The notes under the pieces were generated by a model, which had not been told where the DNA came from, did not search any database, and saw nothing but the letters and a program-made list of their open reading frames with translations. 64,000 bases of DNA, from positions 13,381,504-13,445,503 of the forward strand of contig NC_088298.1 of the NCBI RefSeq assembly GCF_032854445.1. Direction: 5' to 3'. Origin of the DNA: Liolophura sinensis (lineage: Eukaryota; Mollusca; Polyplacophora; Chitonida; Chitonidae). The translations under genes and the position numbers were made by a program. Of the stretch, positions 12,371 to 25,422 are shown piece by piece (within the stretch, counting starts at the first letter, position 1; every line of letters begins with the position of its first letter).

Positions 12371-12739
12371 GGTACCGTCTTCTTGTTTGTAGCGACGTGT
12401 TGTATCAGTTTGTCGCGAAATATTTTTTTCCAGAATGCGTTTAAACATTGAAAGCAAGCTTAAATATTTCTACCATAATACACCATCGTATACTGAAAAA
12501 TTCCTCAAACCGTTTAAGCATTTTTCCTTATTAAATAAGGTGTTTAATGCTGCTTCTGCACGTGATACTTCACGCATGCCCATTACATGAAGGAAGATAT
12601 CATTGGTTGGCCAGAGGTGGGGATCTCTAGTCTTGGGATTTGCGTCTCTTGATATATGATTATATTTTATAAGTTAGTTGGATGTGTTAATCTAACGTTG
12701 ACACGAAGCATGCATGACATTGCAAGGAAGCCACAAATG

Positions 12740-13540
12740 GAGGTCACGAATAGCTGTATCGTCATGTCAATCCCTCAGATGGAGTGAGTACATACCAGTG
12801 AGGAAGTCACGAATAGCTGTAGCCTCATGTCAATCCCTCAGATACAGTGAGTACATACCCGTGAGGGAGTCACGAATAGCTGTAGCATTATGTCATTCCC
12901 TCAGATGCAGTGAGCAAATACCAGTGAGGAAGTCACGAATACCTGTGGCGTCATGTCAATCCCTCAGATGCAGTGAGTACATACCCGTGAGGGAGTCACG
13001 AATAGCTGTAGCGCCATGTCATTTTCTCAGAGACAGTGAGTACATATCCGTGAGGGAGTCACGAATAGCTGTAGCGTCATTTCAATCCCTCAAATACAAT
13101 AAGCACATACCAGTGAGGAAGTCACGAATAGCTCTAGCGTCGTGTCAATCCCTCAGATGGAGTGAGTACATACCAGTGAGAAAGTCACGAATAACTGTAG
13201 CGTCATGTCAATCCCTCAGATACAGTGAGTACACACCCGTGAGGGAGTCACGAATAGCTGTAGCATTATGTCATTCCCTCAGATGCAGTGAGCAAATACC
13301 AATGAGGAAGTCACGAATACCTGTAGCGTCATGTCAATCCCTCAGATGCAGTGAGTACATACCCGTGAGGGAGTCACGAATAGCTGTAGCGTCATGTCAT
13401 TTTCTCAGAGACAGTGAGCATATATCAGTAAGGAAGTTATGAATAGCTGTAGCGTCATGTCAGTCCCTCAGATACAGTGAGTATATACCCTTGAGGGAGT
13501 CACGAATTGCTGTAGTCTCATGTGAACCCCCAAGATACAC
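12740..13540. repeat. 63-bp minisatellite with 378-bp higher-order period
   Basis: About 13 units of 63 bp containing 'gtcacgaatagctgtagcgt', 'catgtcaatccctcagat' and 'gcagtgagtacatacccgtg'. Because 63 is a multiple of 3, one frame stays open for 242 codons (12714-13442), giving a 21-residue repeat such as SRIAVASCQSLRYSEYIPVRE. Variant units recur in the same order six units apart: 'gatggagtgag' at 12778 and 13156, 'cattatgtcattccc' at 12886 and 13264, each exactly 378 bp. I treat this as a satellite, not a gene: no flanking coding context is recognised, and it lies antisense inside a Wnt6 intron. Confidence 0.93.
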
Positions 13541-13611
13541 TGAGTGTGTATATGTGTATAAACATTATCTGGCACATACATTTATGCATTTTATATTTCG
13601 ATCTGTGGGAC

Positions 13612-13742
13612 CTTATTTATTTATTTGATTGGTGTTTTACGCCGTACACGAGAATATTTCTCTTATACGACGGCGGCCAGGATTATGGTTGGAGTAAACC
13701 GGGCCAACCCCGGAGGAAACCCAAGGCCACCCTGTGGCACCT
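13612..13742 (-). mobile_element. SINE family 1, 3' half
   Basis: Reverse complement of the SINE tail, 'gtgttttacgccgtac', 'cgacggcggccaggattatg' and the GGAAACCC block. The head is absent, so the copy is 5'-truncated. Confidence 0.88.
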
Positions 13743-16700
13743 TAAACTGGGGGTTTAAAATTATAAGAATTAGTTGGGCTGCTTACACTTATTCCCCACA
13801 TTGTTCGTAAAAACAGAAGTGGGCTATGTTTACGTCAATGTCATTAACAAGGATAGGACGAAGACTGCTACATATTGTGAGCTTAAAATCTACAGAGATG
13901 ACGGAGCTCCTCTCATTGCATCGCATTATCTTCTAATAGCCTCTGCAATCCAGTACAAATTGAAAAAAATCTGGTAACGTTATTTAATTACGATCAGAAA
14001 ATAAACGACTGCGTTGTGAGACTCGGAATGTGTTCTTTCTCTAAAGTGTCCTGAGCCCAGTTTTTGCACGTGACACCATGGCACCGGTTAAAGGAGAATG
14101 GCAAGGTGTAGCTGACAACTATTTTGGGTGTTTATAGGTTATTATCATTTTTACAAAGATCAGGGCTTTGTGCTGAGATAAAACTTACTGAAATTAACAA
14201 TATGAACCAAATATATTCGATGTCACAATTGAGGAAGACATAATAATTTGGAATGATACAATAAATTAGTTCGATATCGTTAATCACGAATTAGTAACGA
14301 ATGAATATGGTTTAACAGGCCATGTGATAAGCACAAATGAACTGCCAAAAAAACAACAACAACAACAACAAAATACGTCAGATAAAACCGAACTATGGAG
14401 CTGTTTAGACAAGGAAAATATTGATTATAAAACTGTTTAGAAAACGAATAACACGCGTTTTGCAGCAAAGCAAGGTTAGATTACTTCCATAAAAAAAATA
14501 ATTTCACCAACAATATTATCGTTATATGGTGTTAAGCTTTCTTGGTATAATCAGTCTCTGAATTGTAGTCATCAAAATGAAGAATGTGTAAATCCCCCCC
14601 AAAAATAATATGGAGCTCGATGCACTTTCTGGAATCAATTTAAACAGCGTCATCCACGAAAACTGCTGCAGAAAATATGTGGCATGGAGTTTTATGAAAA
14701 TGGTCCTTGGTATACGCTGTTTAACGCTTTAACAAGATGATTATTAACATAAAGCCTCAAATACATGTATAATCTGTTCTGCATATGTTTCATTGATCTT
14801 TTCTTCCCATCTGACATCTTTTGTTAGATGCACCCATTTAAGGTGGTATAATTTCAGGCTGACTTCTTCGTCATTGGGCATGCGCAGATGAACTCGCCTT
14901 TCATATCACGTCACAAACGCCGTGAAAGTCAGGCATGATCAAAGAGAAAAAAATGGCGTAGAAAAAAAAATACCTGTGCCTTTGATTCATTGTTAACAGT
15001 TCATATCACTGGTATTCAGTGTGAAAAGGCTTTTCAGCACATCACAGATAGTGAGGAGGTATAAGCTTTGACCTTGACCTCTAACCTCAGGTTCACTATC
15101 ATCACCCTTGACCTACTGTAATGGGAGACTTTATAAGGTGTTAAGCAACCCCATATCTCTGCCTAAAAAGCAGATCTAGATTTGAATCAATATTTTTAAT
15201 TTTACTAACACATCTTTTAAAATTTCTGCATGATTTTGACAAATGTTCAAAATAATATTGTGAAAACAAATTATAACAACGAGACACGAAGAGATCGTTA
15301 GCATATACATAGAAAAGGCTAAGTTTTCTCAACAATATTAAGAATACGGCAATAAAAAAACAGACTTAATAAAATAAATCCCTGAGATAATACCACATGG
15401 CTAGCTAAATAAATATTAACTATGTTTAATCCCCTTACTGTGAATTCGTATAGAGTTAGTATTACAGAACCTATATTTCTATATGGCACAGTATTTCTGG
15501 TATACTGTTAGCCCCCGAAAACTTGGAGAACGTTTCACTGATGTGATTAGCATAAAATGAAATTGAAACGAAGTAATTCATACTCGTATTGCGCATCTAA
15601 TATTTGGTTGAATTCTTTTGATATTTTCTTTAACTCGGACCCATAACTTAAGCTATACCACAAACAATTACAAACACAAATTTAAGAAATGTATTTTCCA
15701 CCGTTTTATGAGACCAAAGTCTAATTATCGGCTTAGCTCATATCACTTTCCCTTCCTGCCGTATCAGTATGTTTTGACATGGAATGTATGATACAGGAGT
15801 CACACAAAATTACATGCACGTATGGCAGGAATATTTCAGGCTATAAGTTAATAAGTTTTATGTGTTTTCTAAGCCCTATGCTCACTTACAGAGTACACGT
15901 ATAATGTTTTATGCACATTTTATGATTTTACACTGTTTAACAAATACCTTATATATATATAACAATATTCATTTCGCAAAAAGAAAAACACAAATATGGT
16001 ATAGAGCAAAGTAATACAGCATTAATGCAGATAACGGCGAATCGTGTTAAACACCGGACATATAAATAAACATACTAAACATTTTATTAAATAATTAATT
16101 TGGTTTTGAAAAAGTCGCGTAATATGATAACAAACTCCTTGTCCGCACGACAACAATAATGTTAACACCTTTTGAGACAGTCGCTAAATTTTTTACTTCC
16201 AGGAATTTATCCAAAAAAATCTTGGCACATGTGGTAATTACATACACATTAAGACGTCGATGTACAATCTAGAGCGACAAGAATGCCATCCGGTACAATA
16301 CATAACAATGTTACCGGTTTTATCGCAGCGCGGACCACGCAGAAAACCATAATATCCAGGGATATAATGGGCAGAACTCTTTTTAAGCCGTAAAAAACCG
16401 GCACAGTCTTTTATATGTAATACAGTTTTGTCACTCGTGAAATATTTAACGATCCAACTCGTTCTGACTACGAACCTAGCGGAGATGTTTTTATTATTTT
16501 CTCAAGCCGAATTAGATGTAGCGTGCGATTAAAAAATCTGCGTTTTCTTAACTCCTTTGACAGATTCATGCAACAATTAAACATTAGTTATGTACGGCAT
16601 TGGATAATTGGTTTCCTGCACAACACCTGCTTTTGTCTTGATTATTTTAAATTTGTGAATAAACTATAAATAGGTGATAAACCGAGAAATACGTCCTCTT

Positions 16701-19700
16701 CATTACTACTTTATTAACTCAGCAACAAACACTTAATGAGCTTGTTTTGACAAGGTTGAAAACAAAGCAAAAAAGATTGTAAAATAATTCTGAAAGTGTG
16801 AATGGCTAACTACTGGAGAAAAAAGTTACGTGTTAATAAATAAGCATTCACACTTGAACTGCGAGTGATAAAATCTAACATATGAAATGAATGTGTTGGA
16901 TCAAGTTTTACATTCAATAATATTGCTGCACACTCCATCAATTGTATATAGTCCTACCTGGTCGACCGTGCTACATATTGTGCTGATATCGCCGTGTAGT
17001 TGTGTACAGTTACACAAAAGTGTAAGATTTTACAAAAACACATAAAACTGCTATAGATTTGCAAGATTATTACACAAATATACAAGCTAGTTAACAACAT
17101 GAACGTTTAGGACATCCACATAAATTTTGTGAAAAGGTAAAACATCTGTACGATAATATCACATAAATGTGTATGACTGATACAAAACGTTATACACCCC
17201 ACATATACACGACTGTGTTTTCGACAGTTAACTAAAATTATATATAAAACAGTGGTTTATCCGACAAGTATGTAACTGTCTAACACATCTACAAAACCAT
17301 AATGAATTATGATAAAACTGATTTCTCCTCCCTTGGCACAAATAGGATTACAGGACAAATGTAAATTTACACAACAATAAGGGTATCAGCATGAAAATAT
17401 GTGTTTCACAAGATCACAATTCCTTCAATATAGACCAAAAAGCACAGAATAGTGAATGTTTCTGTGATATATCATCTGTATACATTACAATTTGCGCAGG
17501 TTTTGTGCACAACTGGTTTGGTGAGAACATTATTTGTCCTTAACAAATACAATAATTCATGAAAATAATACTTTTATAATACTTTCAGTAATGTTTCATG
17601 CGAATCTTGCAATTAATCGTGTAATGCTTACAAATGCCGAAAGACAAAGTGCAAGTAACTGTTGAACAGTTCTCAGGGCCCAAAAGGTGTCTGTGTGTGA
17701 ATGTGATTACTGTCGACATTGGGACTACATCAGAGTGTTAATAAATATTGTACATTGCTTTTTTATTTATTTTGTTTTTTTTTTATCGTGGTAGATGGCA
17801 ATGATTTTTTTGTAATTCGTTACTAGCAAGTTAACAGACAAATGTCTACAACGTGGATTGAAATGTAATTGTGCCATCGGCAATTAAATGCACTTCAAGG
17901 TTGGATTCCAACTCGCAAATGGAACCATAAATCTGTGAGAAAGGTAAGGTTTAGGGGCAGATGAACTCTAGGTAAATTATACGTGTGAAATAGCAAAGGT
18001 GCAACGCAAAATAGACTGGAGTCATCAGTGGTTAGTAACAGATTATGGTAGGTGTAGCCCATCTGGGCTTGGGCGAAAACACGACCGCTTTATTGAAAAG
18101 GGAATCACGTGACGTCGGGACCGGTCACATGACTCAGATAACATCGTCTGGTCCTTGCAAAATCCATCTTGGCGGCCACAAACTGCGCGGAACAACGTCG
18201 GGGAGTGAAAAGGCTTCGCTAGCACAAGGCAGCTCGAGAAAAACTAGTCACGAAAACCATTTTCATATTTCGCAAATTCGCCATTACCACTCCTGGTTAG
18301 CTTTAAATATGAGTCACATTTTAGCGGCAGACGAGAATAAATCCGGAACGTCAAACAGAACAATTACTGATCCACGTTGAGTACTCTACGACATTTTTTC
18401 GTGTAGTTTATAACGATCCATCAAGGATGTCACTAATTAGACAAGAATTATATTTTTCTGCTGTTTCTTGACACAAGCGCATTGTTGAATATACTGAGCG
18501 CAAACAATGCATAAGTAAAAATATAGGATTTGTCTTAACGAGCCCAGCATGTCATCGCCTATTTTAATTTAGCTCATGCGGCATCTTGTTGAAAACAGGC
18601 AAATTTAATGACCAAACAAATGCGTTTCAAATTTAGGTTTTCTTGAGTTCGCAGAGTGTAGACGTTGTCAGAAGAATGTAACAGAAACAACGTAAGCACA
18701 CACCTGTTTGAGACTGAGACACTCGCACCTGATCTACTGGGCTTACTACACGGCGTGAGTTATATAATCGGCATACCACAGACGGTATTGATCAAACCTG
18801 ACATCTCAACAAGCAAGCAAGGAAATATACCGTTTATAAGGAAACTTACAGAAGAAATTGTTTTTCATTTGTATGTACAACTGATAACGTAATGACTGAC
18901 TGATAGACAGATTAATTGACTGGATGATTGACAGATTTATGCATGTCTTTAAATATATAATTACTATAGTCAATTTAATCGAATAATACGAATCGAACAA
19001 TGAATCACATGACTTTATTCCTGGAGGCGTTTTATCATAGCTTCAGAATGTGATTTTCACTTGTGGTTCGTCGAATTTACCTGTGCACAAATGTCAGAAT
19101 CCCGCAAAGTTCAACTTTGTGTAAGTATAACTGTTCTAAACATCTGACGTCCGCGCATTTCATGTCAAAATGCATCCAACTTTAAACTAATTTAGTTATT
19201 TCATGCGCACTTTATCTGACTCAGTGTTGACACCTTACAAATCCCCCGAGGAAATATATGATCGCATAACTCTCGTCAGTTATTATAAAATAGGTAAAGG
19301 GCGTTAAAGCTTCGTCACTGACACATATACCTACAAGTACTTATATAAAACTCTACATTTCTCACCAGTTCAGATTTGTCAGTTGTTAAAACTTCAGAGT
19401 TTATCCACATTTATTAATTAACATTTTTAGTCGGGGCTGGAAAACCACTAAACGACCGAATACGAAGCAATTTCATGTTGTCTTCTTCATGTGAGAGAAA
19501 TTGAGCTGAAGTCATTTCAGGGTGTGAACGAGCCTGCTTTAGGCGCGAGGTAGTGCGCTGTTAATTATTCAGACGAAGAAGGTAAGTTTTCAACAGACAG
19601 TCGCTAGCTAATGGCTTGAGATACAAAACTGCTTGTAACGCTATGAAGTCACCACGTTTAATGGAGGGAGAGGCTGCGCGAACATGTTCAGACCACGCAA

Positions 19701-20326
19701 ATTTCAAGGAAGACAATTTAATGATAAGAAAGTCTACAACACCATCTGTTTCCTGAAAAACTTGGCGCATGGCTTTCGATGACAGGTCACATGCATGTGA
19801 ATTGTATATTTAGCCATAATCGTATTCATTCAACAAAGTACATGAGCAAGTAACGTGGCTAATCTAGTCGTGTGCATATTTATACTAGGTGTGTAGTCAA
19901 AAGTCATGTTTGTAAGTAGCTTTTGAAGTCATGAATCAATAAGTACTACTTGACTACTACGCCTATCAAAACTAATAAAATATTCAATGAAAAGACCTAT
20001 ATTGTTTATATTTCAACACAGAAACACTAAAATATGTCTGCCATATAGAAGATACCAAGTCATTGTATAAATATGTACGTCATGTACGAGTACAACGACG
20101 CTGTCTCATAAGTGCACACAAATGCGTAAATATATTCGCGCTGAAATATGTGTATCTATGAATACAAGGCCTTCAGCAACACGTGGGTATAAATGTAAGC
20201 ACATGTGGCATCATGAAATATCACGAAAGTTCAGTATGAAATAACGTAAACATTGTTACCTTCGTAAAAACCTAACTCACGTTGTAATGTAAGGTGCAAG
20301 AACGTTGTCATCATTTCTGTACAGCG

Positions 20327-20366
20327 ATATATATATATATATATATAATATATATATATATATATA
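20327..20366. repeat. (AT)n microsatellite
   Basis: An AT dinucleotide tract with one AA interruption. Confidence 0.95.
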
Positions 20367-20904
20367 CCTGACAGCTTGTAAACAGCCAAGATGACATGCA
20401 ATACAAATTAACATACTGATCACTGATGAGGATATTTTCATAATGACATATTTACCATTTATCTTGTTCAAATTAAAGAATTTTCTAACGCTTTCATAAA
20501 GCAGTGTGGCTTGCCAATTTCGATACTAGAAGAACTACACAGGAAGTTTGGTAACCTTTAATGTCATGCACAGATCATACCTTGGAAGTAAACACAAGCG
20601 AATCAGATTTGAGCTGCGTGATAGAGGTATAGATTTTGCACGTGAGTGCAGGTATTTGAGAGACTCTCGTTCACAGAGAAACCAATTCACTCATAACATG
20701 AAGTAGGAAACGCTTATGTTTGGTACGTGGAATACATGAAAAAAATATATAGAAAACTGATAATTCTAGCCAATAATTTAAACGATAATAAAGGAGAGAA
20801 TATACCCTTTCTGAGAAGGAGTAATTTGTACCATTTTCTGTGAGACAATTGTGGTAATCAGCGTTTATGTAATTGTTACCGAGAAATTTTCTGTATCATA
20901 GTTG

Positions 20905-21235
20905 ATACGCCATTGTCACATTACACCATTATTACTGGATACATTACACCATTATCACTGGATACATTCCAACATTATTACTGATACATTACACCATTAT
21001 CACTGGATACATTACATCATTATCACTGGACACATCCCAACATTATCACTGGATACATTACACCATTATCACTGGATACATTACAACATTATCAATGGAT
21101 ATATTACACCATTATCACTGGACACATTACACCATTATCACTGGATACATTGCACCACTATTACTGGATACATTCCAACATTATCACTGGATACAGTACA
21201 CCATATTACCGGATACATTCTAACATTATCGCGTT
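20905..21235. repeat. 23-bp minisatellite
   Basis: About 14 copies of 'tacattacaccattatcact' + 'gga'. A 111-codon open frame (20902-21237) is an artefact: its HYHWIH-type peptide repeats every 23 residues, i.e. three units. Confidence 0.93.
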
Positions 21236-21929
21236 GAAGCATCCCAACTGTATATACATATGTACTATCAATGAGTAGAAGGAAAGCACACATTTCTAAA
21301 TTGTTCTCAGTTACAAGAGTAATTTAGAGGATACAAAATTTGTACTTTAACCTACTTTAACGATATGTTTGGAAGCACAACTGTTTATCATTATTATTGT
21401 CATTTATTTATCATTATTAAGACATTATACTTGTGTGTTATATAGCAGTAGTTACCTGTCCTTTCTCATCTTTAGTTTATAAATATATTTGCACTTATTT
21501 TCAACACCGCATTCCGGCAATACAGATTCTCGTAAATCGGGTTAGTATGCACACAGACTCAAGTAGGTCTTTAGCCTTACCGGTATGAAAACTGGAATCA
21601 GACGAAATTTAAGTCATATTCGCGTATTTCTTACGTACATGCAAATTACATTAAAATACATAAAAATGAAACTAAACTGAACAACAGTAAGTGAGGTGCG
21701 GGGATTTAGACGACTGGGTGTGTGAAGCAGTTAAGTTCTGTTGAGGGTGGGAGGGGGCATGTGTTCATTTATGTTAGCATGTATAAAAAATTGCAGTTGA
21801 AATGTTCTCTTGATGCAATACCTGACAAGGGTCTCACATACGGGAATGCTATACTGCCCTGTATATATATCGACACGTGTTTATGATTAACAAAACTGCT
21901 GTTCTCGCTACATACCATTATACACACTA

Positions 21930-21931
<2 letters not shown>

Positions 21932-21986
<55 letters not shown>
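21932..21986. repeat. (AT)n microsatellite
   Basis: An uninterrupted TA/AT tract of about 55 bp. Confidence 0.96.
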
Positions 21987-21987
<1 letters not shown>

Positions 21988-22698
21988 CGTATTTGTGACA
22001 TATAAACAGTAATTCGCGATGCATGACATGAAGAATTTGAAATTGCAACAGGTGAGAATACTGCATGCTACAGTTGCATTGGAATAGCATATATAATTAC
22101 CACATAAATAGCAGCTCACTGTTTGATTGACAGGTGAAGAATACGCCACAAGACACAAGCCTTCTACGAGGACACCATTTATGCTGTTCAGCTTTTATTC
22201 TACGTCTGTGTCCATGCAAGATGTGAAATGACAATATTATCACCAAATGACATTCTCATAATTTACCTTTACACATAAATGTAAATGATAACTGTATTAG
22301 TTCGTATTCAGATATGATAATTAAAGGTATATGTCTTATTCACCTGTCCTACATATTCTGTCTGATTCATTCCACACATTTTAACAGGTGTATAAATTCT
22401 AATTCTTGAAGTAGGCAATAAATACATACATTTATATAAGTAACACTAAGCATACACATTTAACACTGTATCTTGAGTTAAGCGTTTAAAAAAGCAATAA
22501 TTTTATCAATCAAACAATGCACCACGCACACCACCTTTACCATACTAATTAAAAAAAACCAAAGCAGCCATTAATTACAGCAATGACATTTAATAATGCT
22601 GAGTTTTTTTTTTTTCGCAATTTAAACGCGCATCGCACTCTAATTTAGACCTATTTTTGCGTATGTAATTTTAGCAGAAATTGTACGAGTTTACTCAC

Positions 22699-22772
22699 CA
22701 CCAAAGTCCAATTATATTCGCAGGGCACATCAAGTAGAAGTAAAGGCAGACAAGAATTCCCTGGATTTTCAT
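22699..22772 (-). CDS. Wnt6: Wnt6 coding exon 1 (start codon and signal peptide)
   Basis: A 74-nt coding part: 24 codons plus TG, ending at donor TGGTG|GTGAGT (GT at 22698-22697). The ATG is at 22772-22770 and the peptide is MKIQGILVCLYFYLMCPANI-IGLW. It has a hydrophobic core (ILVCLYFYLM) typical of a secretory signal peptide and ends GLW-W once joined to exon 2, like the GLWW-AVGSPLVMDP junction of vertebrate Wnt6. The TG joins the first G of exon 2 exactly. An in-frame ATG seven codons upstream (22793) would give MHADSLI in front. I prefer 22772 because the hydrophobic stretch then begins close to the N-terminus. Total coding in the window is 162 codons of an expected 350-370. Confidence 0.92.
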
Positions 22773-23470
22773 GATCAATGAGTCAGCGTGCATAAAACAT
22801 TGAGCACCGGAATCACGAAATGCTCCGCTTGTTGTTGTTGTTTCTTTTCTCTCTTCACAGCTTTTTTCACATTCACAACGATATAAATATTTCAAAATTT
22901 TCGACTCCCCGTCATTTGGGAACTCACACCGGATCTCCAATCATCCGGAAAGTTTTCGCAATTTTCCAGAGCTGTTCTCTTGTGGTTTGCTCTGAGAGGT
23001 TTTTCCGTAGTTGTAGATTGGGGAGGTGTGGCACATAGCCTGGGCACTTCTACCGAGTTCCGGGTAGTGCATACAGTGTTATTCGGCAGTGGAATCAGTT
23101 CCTCAATGAAACTCTCTCTCTCCTAAAACCCTTTTTCCAGATTTTTCTACGAAATACACTTTACACACGGAGCCGAAATATAAGTCCAGATTATCCAGAC
23201 CGTAAGAATTTTCGAGGCTCCTGTATATTTTTAATACGGGATTTCTTCGCTGTTATATCAGTAGAATTACAGAGCCAGAGTAAGCTATAGCAGAATTTGG
23301 CAGGCCTTAGATTCAGGCGGTCACTCCAATGTCAATCAGCAAATTCTCTCGCGACATTCAGGCAATTCCCGGCATGCTCTGCGCCTGTTCTCTCAGTGCA
23401 GGACCCCGGCCTTGCGTTTTGGCTTCCAACTTTCCGTCATTTCATTAACTCATTTAACTCTCCCGATTTT
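22773..23470 (-). promoter_or_regulatory. Presumed Wnt6 5' UTR and proximal promoter
   Basis: The sequence immediately upstream of the Wnt6 ATG must hold the 5' UTR unless a non-coding exon lies further up. A weak TATA-like 'gaaatatttatatc' (minus strand, about 22880-22893) sits about 110 bp before the ATG. No start site can be fixed from sequence alone, and GC is only slightly higher here than in the flanks. Confidence 0.4.
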
Positions 23471-24413
23471 TGATTGAATAGGTATTTCTCGGTTTCCATA
23501 GGGACCAGTCATGGGCTTTCTGCCACATTTTTTTATGAGGCATTCAGCACCGATGTTTTACATCCTAACAACCAGGTATTACCCATCGAAACAAGTTTTC
23601 CTTTCACAGCCGGCAGCGCCACTGTTTCGCATCACTTAGTGGATGGTTTTCGCCCAGGTCCGTGTTATTGTCACACACCTGTGTCAACCCGGGTGGAGAA
23701 TGGCTGGAGTCATTTTATGACACGTCAAATGGAGCACCTAAAAACAGAAAATAAAAAAATCTTTTAGAAGTACCAAGGGATTAGTTCGTGGGGAGGCATA
23801 TCGGGGGGGGGGGGGACAACCAAACAGAGGCACATGGCGATGTAAAATTGACTAAAGAGCTCCAGTCATCTTTTTTAAAAACTATGTTAAGTGGCCGCTG
23901 TCAAACCAGGATCAGGCAAAAGCTAAAACTAACTGTCATTGTTTTACGGCAGACGACGACTGTTGGGCGTTCAGACTTTCTGTTCCTACCCGGTTAAAGT
24001 TGTTTCCCCCTCCTAAAGTGAAGTCTTCACGCTACTGGCGGACAACCTGAATCTTGTTCATTGAACCGGCTTCTCTCGGTAGTCGCGGTGGACTGTTAGG
24101 CTACACAGCCTACATATTCAATAACAAAGTTATTCCGTTTTCACGACTTTTCTTCAAAGTTTAAGAAGCGGACTCTGAGTTCACTGTGCGCGTTTGAAGT
24201 CTGTGGTCCTCAAAAGAGGCAATATCCGCGGTACGTTTGTGGTCAGGGCCACTGCCTGAGCCAAGGGATGAACACCAAAGGCCCGCCGACCCAGGACTGA
24301 CATGTAACCCGCTGAAATTCTCGTGGAGGGGAGGGCGGTTGTAGATACAACTTCTCACTCAGGCTTTGAAAAATTATCTTCATATACATATACAGCAAAT
24401 GTCAAGCGAGTTA

Positions 24414-24414
<1 letters not shown>
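23471..24414. other. No feature recognised
   Basis: Unique-looking, moderately GC-rich sequence with a G run at about 23803-23814. Open frames here show no family resemblance. Confidence 0.5.
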
Positions 24415-24457
<43 letters not shown>

Positions 24458-24464
24458 TATATAC
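24415..24464. repeat. (AT)n microsatellite
   Basis: A TA/AT tract with one interruption. A shorter (AC)n tract follows at 24546-24562. Confidence 0.95.
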
Positions 24465-24599
24465 GTAAATGGTTGTATATGTTTGTTTTGTTTGTTGAGT
24501 TATTGTCTGCGTGTGACAGTAGAAATACTTATATACATTAAAGTACACACACACACACACATATACACATATATATACGTACATGCCCCCTGTTAAAAA

Positions 24600-25000
24600 G
24601 CATGTACTCGTATTTTCTCAACGCTGGTGAATTAGCCCTGGTCGCGCACTCGCCCGCGGCAATGGTGACTTGAGATAGGCATCTATCTCCCCTGTGTAAG
24701 ATTGTGTCAGTCCGTTCTTTGACAGCAACCGTCACAGACGTTAGCCAAGGCAGTGTGATAGGTACACGGAATCAACTGCAGCCGTCTATCTGGTGGGTAC
24801 GACATCAACAACTACACCCCGTGTGGTTTTGTCGCCATTCTTGAGGTCCATGACAGCAGATGTTATCAGACGAGAAATCTGAAGCCATATTCGGTGTCTA
24901 GTTAACTGGATAAACGTCTTTATGTGCATGTGACACTCTATTTTTGATTCTCGCTTAAAGCAGCATGGGTTCGAATCTCTCATCCATCGTATGGATTACA
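24600..25000. other. Unassigned sequence, possibly an old SINE
   Basis: GC is higher than in the flanks and there is a B-box-like 'gggttcgaatctc' near 24968. I could not pair it with an A box at normal spacing or find a second copy in the window, so it is left unassigned. Confidence 0.25.
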
Positions 25001-25292
25001 AATATATAATTAACAGCCCAATGTACCATTTCTAACTCATTTTTAAAGAATTGTTTTTTTTTTACTAATCCAGAAATGAGAACTTTAAATTAGCACGCGA
25101 TTACTTGTACCCTACTTATGTCTAACACATACAGGCCCGTATAAAAGAAAGAGTAGCACAACATACTACAGTTTCGTTTATTTAAGGTCAAAGTACTAAC
25201 TTTCTCTGACTACGTAATTTTTAAGTCGCATCAAAAAGGGTATATGTTCACGTGGTGCATTATTTTTCCAAATGAAAGTGGTCTTTTGAATT

Positions 25293-25422
25293 CATTTATT
25301 TATTCGATTGGTATTTTACGCCTTACTCAAGAATATTTAATTTATACCACGGCGGCCAGCATTATGGTGGGAGGAAACCGGACAGAACCCGAGGGAAACC
25401 CACGACCATCCGCAAGTTGCTG
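25293..25422 (-). mobile_element. SINE family 1, 3' half
   Basis: On the minus strand: tail, 'cgtaaaataccaatcgaata', 'ataatgctggccgccgtggt', then the body to 'cagcaacttgcggatggtcg'. The copy is truncated before the tRNA-like head. Confidence 0.9.

Larger units (their letters stand above)
4723..22698 (-). other. Wnt6: Wnt6 intron 1 (about 18 kb)
   Basis: A long first intron, phase 2, donor GTGAGT (from 22698) and acceptor CAG (ending 4723). It contains SINE fragments (5929-6053, 6213-6246, 12046-12083, 13612-13742), minisatellites (8160-8650, 8669-9553, 12124-12370, 12740-13540, 20905-21235) and AT tracts (20327-20366, 21932-21986). In the remaining stretches, notably 6250-8155, 9560-12040, 13745-20320 and 21240-21930, I see no exon with recognisable homology. 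Any regulatory elements here cannot be identified by eye. Confidence 0.88.

Noticed and set aside
16900-17530. Loose repetition of 'acaaaaacacataaa'-like words as a satellite
   Set aside because: No stable unit length could be found; composition bias explains it.
23803-23814. G run, with another at about 33470, as G-quadruplex sites
   Set aside because: Single homopolymer runs, not four spaced G-tracts; they may also be base-calling artefacts.
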